9,328 bases of DNA. Source: Candidatus Rifleibacteriota bacterium (GTDB taxonomy: Bacteria; UBP17; UBA6191; JACPRK01). The notes under the pieces are model-generated. The model was not told the origin of the DNA. It saw only the letters and a list, made by a program, of their open reading frames with translations, and did no database searches. Shown one piece after another: positions 1 to 7,210 of the stretch (positions within the stretch are counted from its first letter, which is position 1; each line of letters opens with the position of its first letter). A program made the translations under genes and the position numbers. The stretch spans positions 12,617-21,944 of the forward strand of contig JACQZL010000046.1 in NCBI GenBank assembly GCA_016213865.1. The letters are read 5' to 3'.

Positions 1-1575
1 GCCGCTCGGGCCGCGGGCCTGGACGCCGCGAGTGGGACCTACCTCGCGTACTGCGACGACGACGACACCTGGACTCCCGACCACCTCTCGACCCTGGTGG
101 GCTGCCTGCTCGAGCACCCCGAGGTCGACCTGGTCTACGGCGACTCGGAGTGGCGGCAAGAGGGCAAGGCTCCGCACGTGCCCTACTCCTTCGACTACGA
201 CGAGGAGACCCTGGCGGGCAAGAACTACATCTTTGCCGGCGACGTGGTCCACCGGGCCGAGGCCGCGAGGGCCGCCGGCGGCTTCGAACCGTCCCTGGAA
301 GGACACGAGGACTGGGACCTGTGGTTGAGGATGAGCCTCGCGCGGCCCCCTCGACACCTCGCAAGGGTCCTCGGCACGCACCTGTGGCACGAGCGGTGCG
401 CCTCGAACGACCGGCGACCCGAGCAGTGGGAACGGGTCTACCAGGCGCACCAGCGGAGGCTGGAGGCCAAGGGTCCGCCCGGTCGCGTGCCGTTCGAGCC
501 CGCGACCTGGCAGCCCGGCGCTCGCCAGTTGATCTGGCATTGCGCGGTGGACGCCTCGGATGGCTACGGGGTCGTCGGGCTGTCGCTGCTGGGCGAGCTG
601 CAGCGGCTCGGCATCGACGTGGTGATGGGCCCCCTTGCCTCCAGGCAGGGCTATCCGGCGGAACTGGGGCGGGCCTTTCGGCTCTGGGACGGTGCCTGGA
701 ACAAGCTCGGGTTCTACTATCACTACCTGCTCCAGCCTGCCCGCATGAGGTGCGAGAAGCTAGCAAACTACTCGATGTGGGAATCGACTCTCATTCCTCC
801 GGCGCATGTCGAGGAGATCAACTCCAACGTCAAGCTGCAGTTCGTGCCGTGCCGGCAGAACGCCGAGGCGTTCCGCGCCTGCGGCGTGCGAGTGCCGATC
901 CGGGTGCTGCCCCACGGCGTCGATGGCGAGCGCTTCCCGCTTCTCGAGCGAGGCCGGCGCGACCTCTTCACCTTCGGCAGCTACGGTGGGCTCTCCACGC
1001 GGAAGGGCATGGACCTGCTGATCCGGGCCTTTCGCGAGGAGTACTCGCCGGACGAGCCGGTCCGGCTCCTCCTCAAGAGCACCCTGGCAGTGGACGAGCT
1101 CCTGACCGGCGAGCCGCGGCTCACGGTGACCGGCGGGCGCTGGCCCCGCGAGCGGCTGCTCGAGTTCCTCGGCGACCTGGACGCCTTCGTGCTCCCCTCG
1201 CGCGGGGAGGGCTTCGGGCTGTGCGGACTCGAGGCGATGGCGACCGGACTGCCCGTCATCGCCACCAACTGGGGCGGCCCGGCCGACTACCTCGACGAGC
1301 GCGACAGCTTCCCGCTATCCTATCGACTGGCCGACCCGCGAAAGAACGAGCTGCACCTCGCGGGCGAGCTACGAGACCGCTTTCACGGGCTCTGGGCGGA
1401 GCCGGACTACGAGCATTTGCGTCACTTGATGCGCTGGCTCTACGACCACCCGGCCGAGGCCGCGAGCAAGGGCCGCCAGGCGGCCCAGCGCGTCCGCCGC
1501 GACTTCTCGTGGGTTCGCACGGCCCGGCAGCTCGTCGCCGGTCTGACGGATCTGGCGGAGGACAGGCTCGAGTGA
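1..1575 (+). CDS. Bifunctional glycosyltransferase, GT2-GT4 fusion (5' end missing)
   Basis: Reading frame 1 is open from the first base to TGA at 1573-1575, giving 524 residues; the true start lies upstream. Window residues 1-125 are the second half of a GT2 (GT-A fold) domain. They show the ARAAGLDAASGTYLAYCDDDD stretch in which the acidic run at residues 19-22 is the DxD nucleotide-sugar/metal site, and the HEDWDLWLRM block (102-111), the usual GT2 ED motif with the catalytic-base acid. From about residue 178 a GT4 (GT-B) domain follows: GYGVVGLSLL near 190, PHGVD at 304-308, RKG at 334-336, and an E-x7-E signature with E403 and E411 in PSRGEGFGLCGLEAMATG. The protein should transfer two sugars in the cytoplasm, possibly successively to one glycan; donors and acceptor are unknown. 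About 80-90 N-terminal residues of GT2 are presumably missing. The next gene starts 31 bases downstream, so co-transcription is likely. Confidence 0.93.
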   Translation, partial: AARAAGLDAASGTYLAYCDDDDTWTPDHLSTLVGCLLEHPEVDLVYGDSEWRQEGKAPHVPYSFDYDEETLAGKNYIFAGDVVHRAEAARAAGGFEPSLEGHEDWDLWLRMSLARPPRHLARVLGTHLWHERCASNDRRPEQWERVYQAHQRRLEAKGPPGRVPFEPATWQPGARQLIWHCAVDASDGYGVVGLSLLGELQRLGIDVVMGPLASRQGYPAELGRAFRLWDGAWNKLGFYYHYLLQPARMRCEKLANYSMWESTLIPPAHVEEINSNVKLQFVPCRQNAEAFRACGVRVPIRVLPHGVDGERFPLLERGRRDLFTFGSYGGLSTRKGMDLLIRAFREEYSPDEPVRLLLKSTLAVDELLTGEPRLTVTGGRWPRERLLEFLGDLDAFVLPSRGEGFGLCGLEAMATGLPVIATNWGGPADYLDERDSFPLSYRLADPRKNELHLAGELRDRFHGLWAEPDYEHLRHLMRWLYDHPAEAASKGRQAAQRVRRDFSWVRTARQLVAGLTDLAEDRLE

Positions 1576-1591
1576 GCGGAGTCTCACCGAC

Positions 1592-1597
1592 GGAAGG
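1592..1597 (+). promoter_or_regulatory. Shine-Dalgarno site for the 1607 gene
   Basis: GGAAGG lies 9 bases before ATG 1607 in the 31-base gap after the GT2-GT4 gene. It is the only clear ribosome-binding site in the first operon and fixes the start of the first paralogue. Confidence 0.7.
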
Positions 1598-1606
1598 CGT
1601 GAAACG

Positions 1607-2776
1607 ATGACTTCAGTCAGAGGCGACCTCGTGGTCGCGGGCGCGCTGGCGCAGAAGCCGGGAGTGGGCGGCCACACCTGGCAGTTCCTGCAGTACCTGC
1701 TCGGCTTCCAGCGGCTCGGCTGGCGCGTGCTGTTCGTCGACCGGCTCGGGCCTGGCATGTGCCGCGACGCGGCCGGCCACGAGTGCCGGGTCGAGGAGTC
1801 GTTCAACCTCGCCTACTTTCTCGAAGTCATGGAGCGATTCGGACTCTCGGGCTCGTTCTCACTGGCCTGCGACGTGCCAGGGGGACATCTCGGCGTTTCG
1901 CGGAAGGAAGTCCTCGAGCGCACCGCCCGCTCGGCGATCCTCCTCAACGTGATGGGCTTCTTGCAGGACGAGGCGATCCTCGCGGCGGCACCCAAACGGG
2001 TCTTCCTCGATACCGACCCCGGGTTCGGCCAGATGTGGCACGCGCTCGGGCAAGCGGACCTCTTCAGTGGCCACACGGCTCACGTCACCATCGGCGAGAA
2101 CATCGGAAAGCCCGACTGCGAGCTCCCGACGTGCAGCCTTCCGTGGCTCGTGACGCCCCAACCGGTCGTTCTCGAGGCGTGGCCCGTGACCCAGGCGCCG
2201 GCGGACGCCCGCTTCACGAGCATCGCGAGCTGGCGGGGCGCGTACGGGCCGGTGGAGCTGAACGGCAAACGCTATGGCCTTCGCGTCCACGAGCTCCACA
2301 AGTTCGCGTGGCTTCCTCGAGGTTCGGCGCGGCCGTTCGAGCTGGCGCTCGCCCTCCATCCAGCCGACGAGAAGGACCGGGCGATGCTCGCCGGCAACGG
2401 ATGGTCGCTCGTCGAGCCGAAGCTCGTGGCGCGCGATCCCTGGGCCTACCGGGACTTCATCCAGGCCTCACACGCGGAGATCCTGATCGCGAAGGGTATC
2501 TACGTGCAGACGAGGAGCGGCTGGGTGAGCGAGCGCAGCCTCTGCTATCTGGCCAGCGGAAAACCGGTCGTGGCCCAGGACACCGGGCTCGCCGGGCTCT
2601 ACCCCACGGGCGCGGGCCTGCTCACCTTCACCACCCCGGAGGAGGCGAGCTGCGCGATCGAGGCGGTGGAGAAGGACTACGCCAGGCATTGCCGGGCGGC
2701 CCGGGAGCTGGCCGTCGAGCACTCCGACTCCGACAAGGTCCTTGGCCGGCTGCTGGCGAAACTGGGGGTTGCGTGA
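1607..2776 (+). CDS. Glycosyltransferase-like protein, tandem paralogue 1 of 3
   Basis: 389 aa from ATG 1607, with GGAAGG placed 9 bases upstream. I do not recognise a named family. The architecture suggests a GT-B glycosyltransferase. The N-terminal block GGHTWQFLQYLLGFQRLGW (21-39) resembles the Gly-rich first strand/helix of GT-B proteins. DTDPGFGQMW lies at 135-144, C-x4-C at 171-176 (CELPTC), SIASWRGAYGPVE at 205-217, and YLASGKPVVAQDTG at 314-327, like the nucleotide-sugar-binding C-terminal half of GT1/GT4 and CgeB-like proteins. The GT4 E-x7-E signature is not seen. No signal peptide or membrane segment is evident, so it is probably cytoplasmic. It is clearly homologous to the next two genes along its whole length, and its stop overlaps the start of the second copy. 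The gene call is secure; sugar transfer is inferred from motifs and from the neighbouring GT2-GT4 gene. Confidence 0.88.
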   Translation: MTSVRGDLVVAGALAQKPGVGGHTWQFLQYLLGFQRLGWRVLFVDRLGPGMCRDAAGHECRVEESFNLAYFLEVMERFGLSGSFSLACDVPGGHLGVSRKEVLERTARSAILLNVMGFLQDEAILAAAPKRVFLDTDPGFGQMWHALGQADLFSGHTAHVTIGENIGKPDCELPTCSLPWLVTPQPVVLEAWPVTQAPADARFTSIASWRGAYGPVELNGKRYGLRVHELHKFAWLPRGSARPFELALALHPADEKDRAMLAGNGWSLVEPKLVARDPWAYRDFIQASHAEILIAKGIYVQTRSGWVSERSLCYLASGKPVVAQDTGLAGLYPTGAGLLTFTTPEEASCAIEAVEKDYARHCRAARELAVEHSDSDKVLGRLLAKLGVA

Positions 2777-3951
2777 GCGCCCGGATCGCCCTGGTGAGCG
2801 GCGCCATCGCCAACAAGCCGTACAACAGCGGCGCGACGTGGACCCGGCTCAACTACGTGCTCGGACTGCGGCGCCTTGGCTTCGAGGTCTACTTCGTGGA
2901 GCAGATTGCGACCGAGAGCTGCACCGGCGCGCAAGGCGAGGCCACGACGTTCGGGGCTTCCGTCAACCGCTCGTACTTTCAGGAGATCGTGAACGATTTC
3001 GATCTCGACGGCCGGGCGTCGCTCCTCTGCGATGGCGGACGAGAGAGCTGCGGCCCACCGTTGGAGCGACTCGTCGAGGCCGCCTCGGACGCCGAGCTGC
3101 TCGTCAACATCTCGGGTCACCTCACGCTCCCGGAGCTCATTTGCCGCGTCCGAACGAAGGTCTACGTCGACCTCGACCCGGGGTTCACGCAGCTCTGGGT
3201 CGCCACGGGCAACGGGGGCGCCAGGCTGGAGGGACATGATTACCATTTCACCGTGGGCGAGAACCTCGGGACCCCAGCCTGCTCCCTACCGACGTGCGGC
3301 CTTCGATGGAGGCCCACCCGTCCGCCGGTCGTGCTCGAGCAGTGGCCGGTCGTCAAGGGCCCCCCGGGCAGGTTCACGACGATCGCGAGCTGGCGGGGAC
3401 CCTACGGTCCGATCGAGCATGAGGGGAAGAGGCTCGGGTTGAAGGTCCACGAGTTCCGCAAGGTCCTCGACTTGCCGGCCCGCTCCGCCGGCAAGTTCGA
3501 GCTCGCACTCGAGATCCACGCGGGCGATCGCGGCGACCTGCAGGCGCTCGGCGAGCACGGCTGGACCGTCGTCGAGCCGCGGGTCGCGGTGCCCGATCCG
3601 GCCGCGTTCCGGCGGTATGTCCAGGGGTCCGGCGCCGAGTTCTCGGTCGCCCAGGGGATCTATGTGGACGCGGCCACGGGTTGGTTCTCCGATCGGACGG
3701 TCCGCTACTTGGCCTCGGGCAAGCCGGCGCTGGTGCAGGAGACCGGCTTCTCCGCGAACCTGCCGGCCGGCGAGGGGCTGCTGGCCTTCCGCGACGTCGA
3801 GGAAGCCGCACGCGGCGTCGCCCGGATCCTGGCGGACTACGACCGGCATTGCCACGCGGCGCGGGCGCTGGCCGAGAAGGTCTTCGACTCCGACGTGGTG
3901 CTGGGTGCGTTGCTCGACGAGATTGGCCTCGGGGCCGGGGGGGTCACGTGA
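2773..3951 (+). CDS. Glycosyltransferase-like protein, tandem paralogue 2 of 3
   Basis: 392 aa from GTG 2773. This start overlaps the previous stop as GTGA and aligns the N-terminus with paralogue 3 (MSARIALVSGAIANKP); the frame is open much further upstream, but only as a shadow of paralogue 1. A G-run at 2764-2768 is the only hint of a ribosome-binding site, so translational coupling is likely. It shares the blocks of the family: SGATWTRLNYVLGLRRLG (19-36), DLDPGFTQLW (133-142), CSLPTC (170-175), TTIASWRGPYGPIEHEG (202-218), GWFSDRTVRYLASGKP (303-318) and HAARALAEKVFDSD (361-374). The C-terminal block fits the donor-binding domain of a GT-B enzyme, although no catalytic residue can be assigned. 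The copies differ considerably outside these blocks, which points to an old duplication and perhaps different donors or acceptors. Confidence 0.88.
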   Translation: MSARIALVSGAIANKPYNSGATWTRLNYVLGLRRLGFEVYFVEQIATESCTGAQGEATTFGASVNRSYFQEIVNDFDLDGRASLLCDGGRESCGPPLERLVEAASDAELLVNISGHLTLPELICRVRTKVYVDLDPGFTQLWVATGNGGARLEGHDYHFTVGENLGTPACSLPTCGLRWRPTRPPVVLEQWPVVKGPPGRFTTIASWRGPYGPIEHEGKRLGLKVHEFRKVLDLPARSAGKFELALEIHAGDRGDLQALGEHGWTVVEPRVAVPDPAAFRRYVQGSGAEFSVAQGIYVDAATGWFSDRTVRYLASGKPALVQETGFSANLPAGEGLLAFRDVEEAARGVARILADYDRHCHAARALAEKVFDSDVVLGALLDEIGLGAGGVT

Positions 3952-5111
3952 CGCGCAGCCGTGGAAAGGCGACCATCTTGTTGAGCGGCATGATCGCCGC
4001 GGTGCCGCACCAGGGCGGGGCGACGTGGGCCGTGCTGCAGTACCTGCTCGGGTTCCGGAGGCTCGGCCACGAGGTCCACTTCGTCGAGCCGATCGCGGCC
4101 CAGGCCATCCGCCCGGCGGGCGCCTCGCTCGAGTCGTCGGTCAACGCCGCTTACTTTCGGGACGTCGTCCGCGACTTCGGCATCGAGGAGTGCGCGTCCC
4201 TTCTGGGGCCGGAGCGGCAGACCGTGGGGGTCTCCTATGCCGGTCTTCGCGAGTTGGCCCGCGGGGCGGACGTGCTGGTCAACATCTCCGGGATGTTGAC
4301 GGACGCGGCGCTCCTCGAGCCCATCCCCGTGCGCCTCTATCTCGATCTCGATCCCGCCTTCAATCAGCTCTGGCACGCCACGCAGGGGGTCGACATGCAC
4401 TTCGACGGGCACACGCACTTCGTGACGGTCGGCCAGGCGATCGGCCGGCCGGACTGCCCGGTGCCGACCTGCGGTCGTTCGTGGCTCACGACGCTGCAGC
4501 CGGTGGTGCTCGAGCATTGGCCCGTCGCGGGTCCCGGCGTGTACGACGCGCTCACGACGATCGGCCACTGGCGCGGCTACGGTTCGATCGAGCACGCGGG
4601 CGTCTTCTACGGGCAGAAGGCGCACTCGCTGCGTCCGTTGATCGCGTTGCCCCGCAAGGCGCCGATGCGCCTTCTGCTGGCCATGGCGATCCACCCGGGC
4701 GAGACGAAGGACCTCGACCTGCTCTCGCGGAACGGATGGGAGCTGATCGACCCGGCCACCGTCGCGGGAACGCCTCGGACGTATCAGCGGTTCATCCAGG
4801 GCTCGCGCGCCGAATTCGGACTGGCCAAGTCCGGATACGCCGTCTCGCGCTGCGGGTGGCTCAGCGATCGCAGCGTCGCCTACCTCGCTTCCGGCCGGCC
4901 GGTCCTCGCACAGGACACGGGGCTCGAGGCGTTCATGCCGTCGGGGCGGGGGCTCTTCACGTTCCGGACGGAGGAGGACGTCCTCGCCGCCATCGAACAG
5001 CTCCGAGGCGATTACGTGACCCACGCTCGGGCGGCGCGCGAGCTCGCCCAGGAGCACTTCGATTCCGACCGCGTGCTCTCACTGCTGCTCCAGAGGACCG
5101 GTGCGGGGTGA
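3948..5111 (+). CDS. Glycosyltransferase-like protein, tandem paralogue 3 of 3
   Basis: 387 aa from GTG 3948, which again overlaps the preceding stop as GTGA. A run of G (3936-3943) sits just upstream in place of a good Shine-Dalgarno site. The same family blocks appear in the same order: GGATWAVLQYLLGFRRLGHE (23-42), DLDPAFNQLWHAT (133-145), CPVPTC (170-175), TTIGHWRGYGSIEHAG (203-218), IQGSRAEFGLAKSGY (283-297), GWLSDRSVAYLASGRP (303-318) and ARELAQEHFDSD (363-374). One small difference is HWRGYGSIE in place of SWRGPYGPIE, a one-residue deletion near the domain junction. It is probably a cytoplasmic GT-B sugar transferase with unknown substrate. It is the last gene of the tight overlapping cluster: the next gene follows after a 100-base gap that carries a repeat end. 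Confidence 0.88.
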   Translation: MTRSRGKATILLSGMIAAVPHQGGATWAVLQYLLGFRRLGHEVHFVEPIAAQAIRPAGASLESSVNAAYFRDVVRDFGIEECASLLGPERQTVGVSYAGLRELARGADVLVNISGMLTDAALLEPIPVRLYLDLDPAFNQLWHATQGVDMHFDGHTHFVTVGQAIGRPDCPVPTCGRSWLTTLQPVVLEHWPVAGPGVYDALTTIGHWRGYGSIEHAGVFYGQKAHSLRPLIALPRKAPMRLLLAMAIHPGETKDLDLLSRNGWELIDPATVAGTPRTYQRFIQGSRAEFGLAKSGYAVSRCGWLSDRSVAYLASGRPVLAQDTGLEAFMPSGRGLFTFRTEEDVLAAIEQLRGDYVTHARAARELAQEHFDSDRVLSLLLQRTGAG

Positions 5112-5115
5112 CAGC

Positions 5116-5138
5116 GGGAGCGTCCCCGGATCATGGGG
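5116..5138 (+). repeat. Solo copy of the palindromic-element end
   Basis: This 23-base segment begins GGGAGCGTCCCC and ends TGGGG. It matches the reverse complement of 7211-7233 at 21 of 23 positions by direct comparison. It starts four bases after the stop codon of paralogue 3. The opposite end (CGCTCCC) is not found in the following 100 bases, so this is either a remnant or a single REP-like unit. Its halves can form small hairpins (GGGA/TCCC and CCCC/GGGG). Confidence 0.7.
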
Positions 5139-5211
5139 CGAGAGGACCAAACGCAAAGACGCCAGGAAATTTAGTGTGCACCTGGGACTGCAGAGACGGG
5201 TCGGTGCCGGC

Positions 5212-6264
5212 ATGACCGCCGGCCCGCGGCGCGATCCGTCGCGCGAGCTCGACCTTCCGGCGCTTCGATTGGCGCTCGAGTCGTGGTTGAGCGGCCGGCA
5301 CGGGGTCAGGCTTTCGATCGATCGCCTGCAGGTTCATCCAGTGCCCCAGCAATCGAGCTTCGCGCTGCGGGAGGTCGTGGCCGAGACCTCCGGCGGAGAG
5401 ACGGTTCGGCTGATCCTCAAGGAGCTGGGTAGCGGCGCGATGCTGCCGGACGCCAGACGTGCGAAGCCCCCGTTCGTCCACGACCCGCGACGTGAAGAGG
5501 TCGTCTACGGCGAGTTCCTCCCGGATGGGCCTTCGGGGACAGCCCACTGTTACGGCATTTTTGTCGACGAGACCTCGAACCGGCGCTGGCTCTGCCTGGA
5601 GCGCGTGCTCGGAGTCGAGCTCTACCAGGTGGGCGACTTCTCGGCGTGGCAGGATGCGGCGCGCTGGCTGGCAGTGCTGCATGCGCGGTTCGCGAGGGAC
5701 CGGACAGCTTGGGCCGACCGGTCCGATTCGCTGCTCCGCCACGACGAGCCGTATCTGCGTCTGTGGCTGAAGCGGGCGAGGACCTTTCTGAAGACCGCGG
5801 AGCTTGCTCCGGAAACGCGCGGGGCCTTGAAGCGGCTGGCCAGGGTCCACGACGTGGTCGTGAGCCGCCTCCTTTCGCTGCCGGCGACCCTCATCCACGG
5901 CGACTGCTACGCCTCCAACGTACTGGTTGCCGACCTGGAGCGGGGCCGCCGGATCTGTCCCGTCGACTGGGAGATGGCTGGCCTGGGCCCCGGGCTCCTG
6001 GACCTGGCCGCGCTGGTCTCGGGCCGATGGAGCGAGGAGCAGCGGACCGCTCTGGCGGCGGCCTACCACGCAGAGGCTTGCCGCCCGGGGCCGGGGAGCC
6101 TCACCTTCGCCGAGACGCTCGAGGCCCTCGACTGCTGCCGGCTGCAGGTGGCGCTGCAACACCTCGGCTGGTCGGCGGACTGGACGCCCCCCGCTTCGCA
6201 GCTCCACGACTGGCTTGGAGAGGCCCTCGCGTTGTCGGAGAGGCTCGGGGCTCCGGCGCATTGA
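5212..6264 (+). CDS. APH/choline kinase-fold phosphotransferase
   Basis: 350 aa from ATG 5212. An in-frame GTG at 5101 would add 37 residues, but those are encoded by repeat-derived sequence and look non-native (GDSGSVPGSWGERTKRKD), so the ATG is preferred despite a weak ribosome-binding site. Family evidence: K70 in VRLILKEL as the ATP-binding lysine, an acidic helix RREEVVYGEFLP (93-104), the hinge LCLERVLGVELYQ (127-139), the Brenner catalytic loop HGDCYASN (229-236) with D231 and N236, and the metal-binding CPVDWEMAGLGPGLLDLA (249-266) with D252. This is the complete core of an ATP-dependent small-molecule kinase, with cytoplasmic location inferred. The substrate could be a sugar, amino sugar or related hydroxyl compound. 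Family membership alone does not show antibiotic resistance, and the glycan-gene context argues for a biosynthetic role. Confidence 0.9.
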   Translation: MTAGPRRDPSRELDLPALRLALESWLSGRHGVRLSIDRLQVHPVPQQSSFALREVVAETSGGETVRLILKELGSGAMLPDARRAKPPFVHDPRREEVVYGEFLPDGPSGTAHCYGIFVDETSNRRWLCLERVLGVELYQVGDFSAWQDAARWLAVLHARFARDRTAWADRSDSLLRHDEPYLRLWLKRARTFLKTAELAPETRGALKRLARVHDVVVSRLLSLPATLIHGDCYASNVLVADLERGRRICPVDWEMAGLGPGLLDLAALVSGRWSEEQRTALAAAYHAEACRPGPGSLTFAETLEALDCCRLQVALQHLGWSADWTPPASQLHDWLGEALALSERLGAPAH

Positions 6265-6278
6265 ATCGGCAGGTCTCG

Positions 6279-7049
6279 ATGGCGCACTTCGACACCGACC
6301 CAACCTGCGGAGAGGTTCCGCACAGCCGGACGTCGTCCCAGGAGAAGTGCCGGAGGGTCCTCATCGTCAACGCCGACGACTTCGGGCGCAGCGAAAATGT
6401 CAACGCCGGCGTGATCGTGGCGCACGAGGAAGGTATCGTCACGAGCGCCAGCCTGATGGTGCGCTGGCCGGCGGCGTCCCGGGCAGCCGCGTATGCGAGG
6501 AAGCGGCCCCAGTTGAGCGTGGGCCTGCACGTCGACCTCGCCGAATGGGTCTACCGCGAGGGCGGGTGGTCGTCGCTCTACACCGTGGCGCCGCTCGAGG
6601 ACCCGGGCGCGCTCGAGGTCGAAGTCGCGCGCCAACTCGCGGCTTTCCGAGAGCTGCTGGGCCGGGACCCGAGCCACCTCGACTCGCACCAGCATCTTCA
6701 CCTGAGTGAACCGCTCCGTTCAGTGTTGATTGGAGTCGCCCGTGACCTGGACGTTCCGTTACGGGGGCTCGACCCGCGCGTGCGCTATCGAGGGGACTTC
6801 TACGGGCAATCGGGCAAGGGTGAGCCGTGCCCTGGGGCCATCGGGGTGGAGGCGCTGCTCGCGCTCCTCGCCGGGCTCGGGCCGGGGGTCACCGAGCTGG
6901 GCTGCCATCCGGGCCTCGCCGGGGAGTGCGACAGCGTGTATGGAACAGAACGAGCCATCGAGACCCGGACCCTGACGGACGCGAGAGTGCGAATCGCTCT
7001 GGAGTGGCACGGGATCACGCAATGGTCTTATCATCACCTCTCCCGCTGA
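6279..7049 (+). CDS. ChbG/HpnK (YdjC-like) family carbohydrate deacetylase
   Basis: 256 aa from ATG 6279, preceded by a weak AGGT at 6271-6274. A TTG at 6261 overlapping the previous stop would add only six residues and is a possible alternative. The family signature NADDFGRSENVNAG lies at 31-44. Metal-ligand candidates are D34, H84 (GLHVDL) and H137/H139/H141 (DSHQHLH), with ELGCHPG (206-212) carrying the late conserved His of the fold. Known members remove N-acetyl groups from chito-oligosaccharides (ChbG) or act on hopanoid glycolipid head groups (HpnK). Here it more likely de-N-acetylates a HexNAc made by the adjacent glycosyltransferases, but this is inferred. Length is typical of the family. 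No signal peptide is evident. It starts 14 bases after the APH-like gene, so the two are probably cotranscribed. Confidence 0.92.
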   Translation: MAHFDTDPTCGEVPHSRTSSQEKCRRVLIVNADDFGRSENVNAGVIVAHEEGIVTSASLMVRWPAASRAAAYARKRPQLSVGLHVDLAEWVYREGGWSSLYTVAPLEDPGALEVEVARQLAAFRELLGRDPSHLDSHQHLHLSEPLRSVLIGVARDLDVPLRGLDPRVRYRGDFYGQSGKGEPCPGAIGVEALLALLAGLGPGVTELGCHPGLAGECDSVYGTERAIETRTLTDARVRIALEWHGITQWSYHHLSR

Positions 7050-7134
7050 CCGTGTCGTGGCTCACCCCGTTGGTCGGGAGCGTCCCTGAAAGGTGGGAAG
7101 TCGCATCACTGCGTTGGGGGCTTTTCCCTGTCTT

Positions 7135-7205
7135 GGTGGTGGCGGGTCTCCAGACCCGCCAGTACTGGCGCAGCTTCTCAGCCGGTCTGGAGACCGGCCA
7201 CCACC
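7135..7205 (+). repeat. Nested inverted repeats (cruciform or large hairpin)
   Basis: The arms 7135-7156 and 7184-7205 are reverse complements at 21 of 22 positions. Each arm also contains its own tight hairpin: GGCGGGTCT/AGACCCGCC with a 2-base loop (7141-7160) and GCCGGTCT/AGACCGGC with a 2-base loop (7181-7198). The sequence can therefore form either one long stem or two short stems. No T-run follows, so it is not a classic intrinsic terminator, although a strong RNA hairpin here could still block read-through or protect the 3' end of the upstream mRNA. Confidence 0.85.
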
Positions 7206-7210
7206 GAGTT

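Noticed and set aside
150..1610. 486-aa + strand frame overlapping the GT2-GT4 gene
   Set aside because: It is an Arg/Ala/Gly-rich out-of-frame shadow; the other frame contains every GT2 and GT4 motif.
1759..2772. Upstream extension of the paralogue 2 frame
   Set aside because: The open frame before GTG 2773 is an Arg-rich shadow of paralogue 1. N-terminal alignment with the other copies and the GTGA overlap set the start at 2773.
3837..5057. 406-aa open frame on the minus strand
   Set aside because: It is antisense to paralogue 3. The product is charged and compositionally biased, and the + strand frame is supported by homology to two neighbours.
5099..5207. CGGTGC direct repeat (5099-5104 and 5202-5207) as a target duplication around the solo repeat
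   Set aside because: It is six bases in GC-rich DNA, is not adjacent to the repeat end, and has no matching inverted end on the right side, so chance is a sufficient explanation.
5101..5211. GTG 5101 as the start of the kinase gene
   Set aside because: The extra 37 residues would be encoded by the repeat end and the AT-richer spacer and do not resemble the family N-terminus. It cannot be fully excluded without homologues.
5131..6303. 390-aa open frame on the minus strand
   Set aside because: It is antisense to the APH-fold kinase, which has complete catalytic motifs on the + strand. The antisense product shows no recognisable domain.
7111..7130. GGGGGCTTTTCCC as an intrinsic terminator of the operon
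   Set aside because: The T-run is only four bases, is followed by CCC, and has no strong stem directly before it; the GGGAA/TTCCC pairing is short with a long loop.
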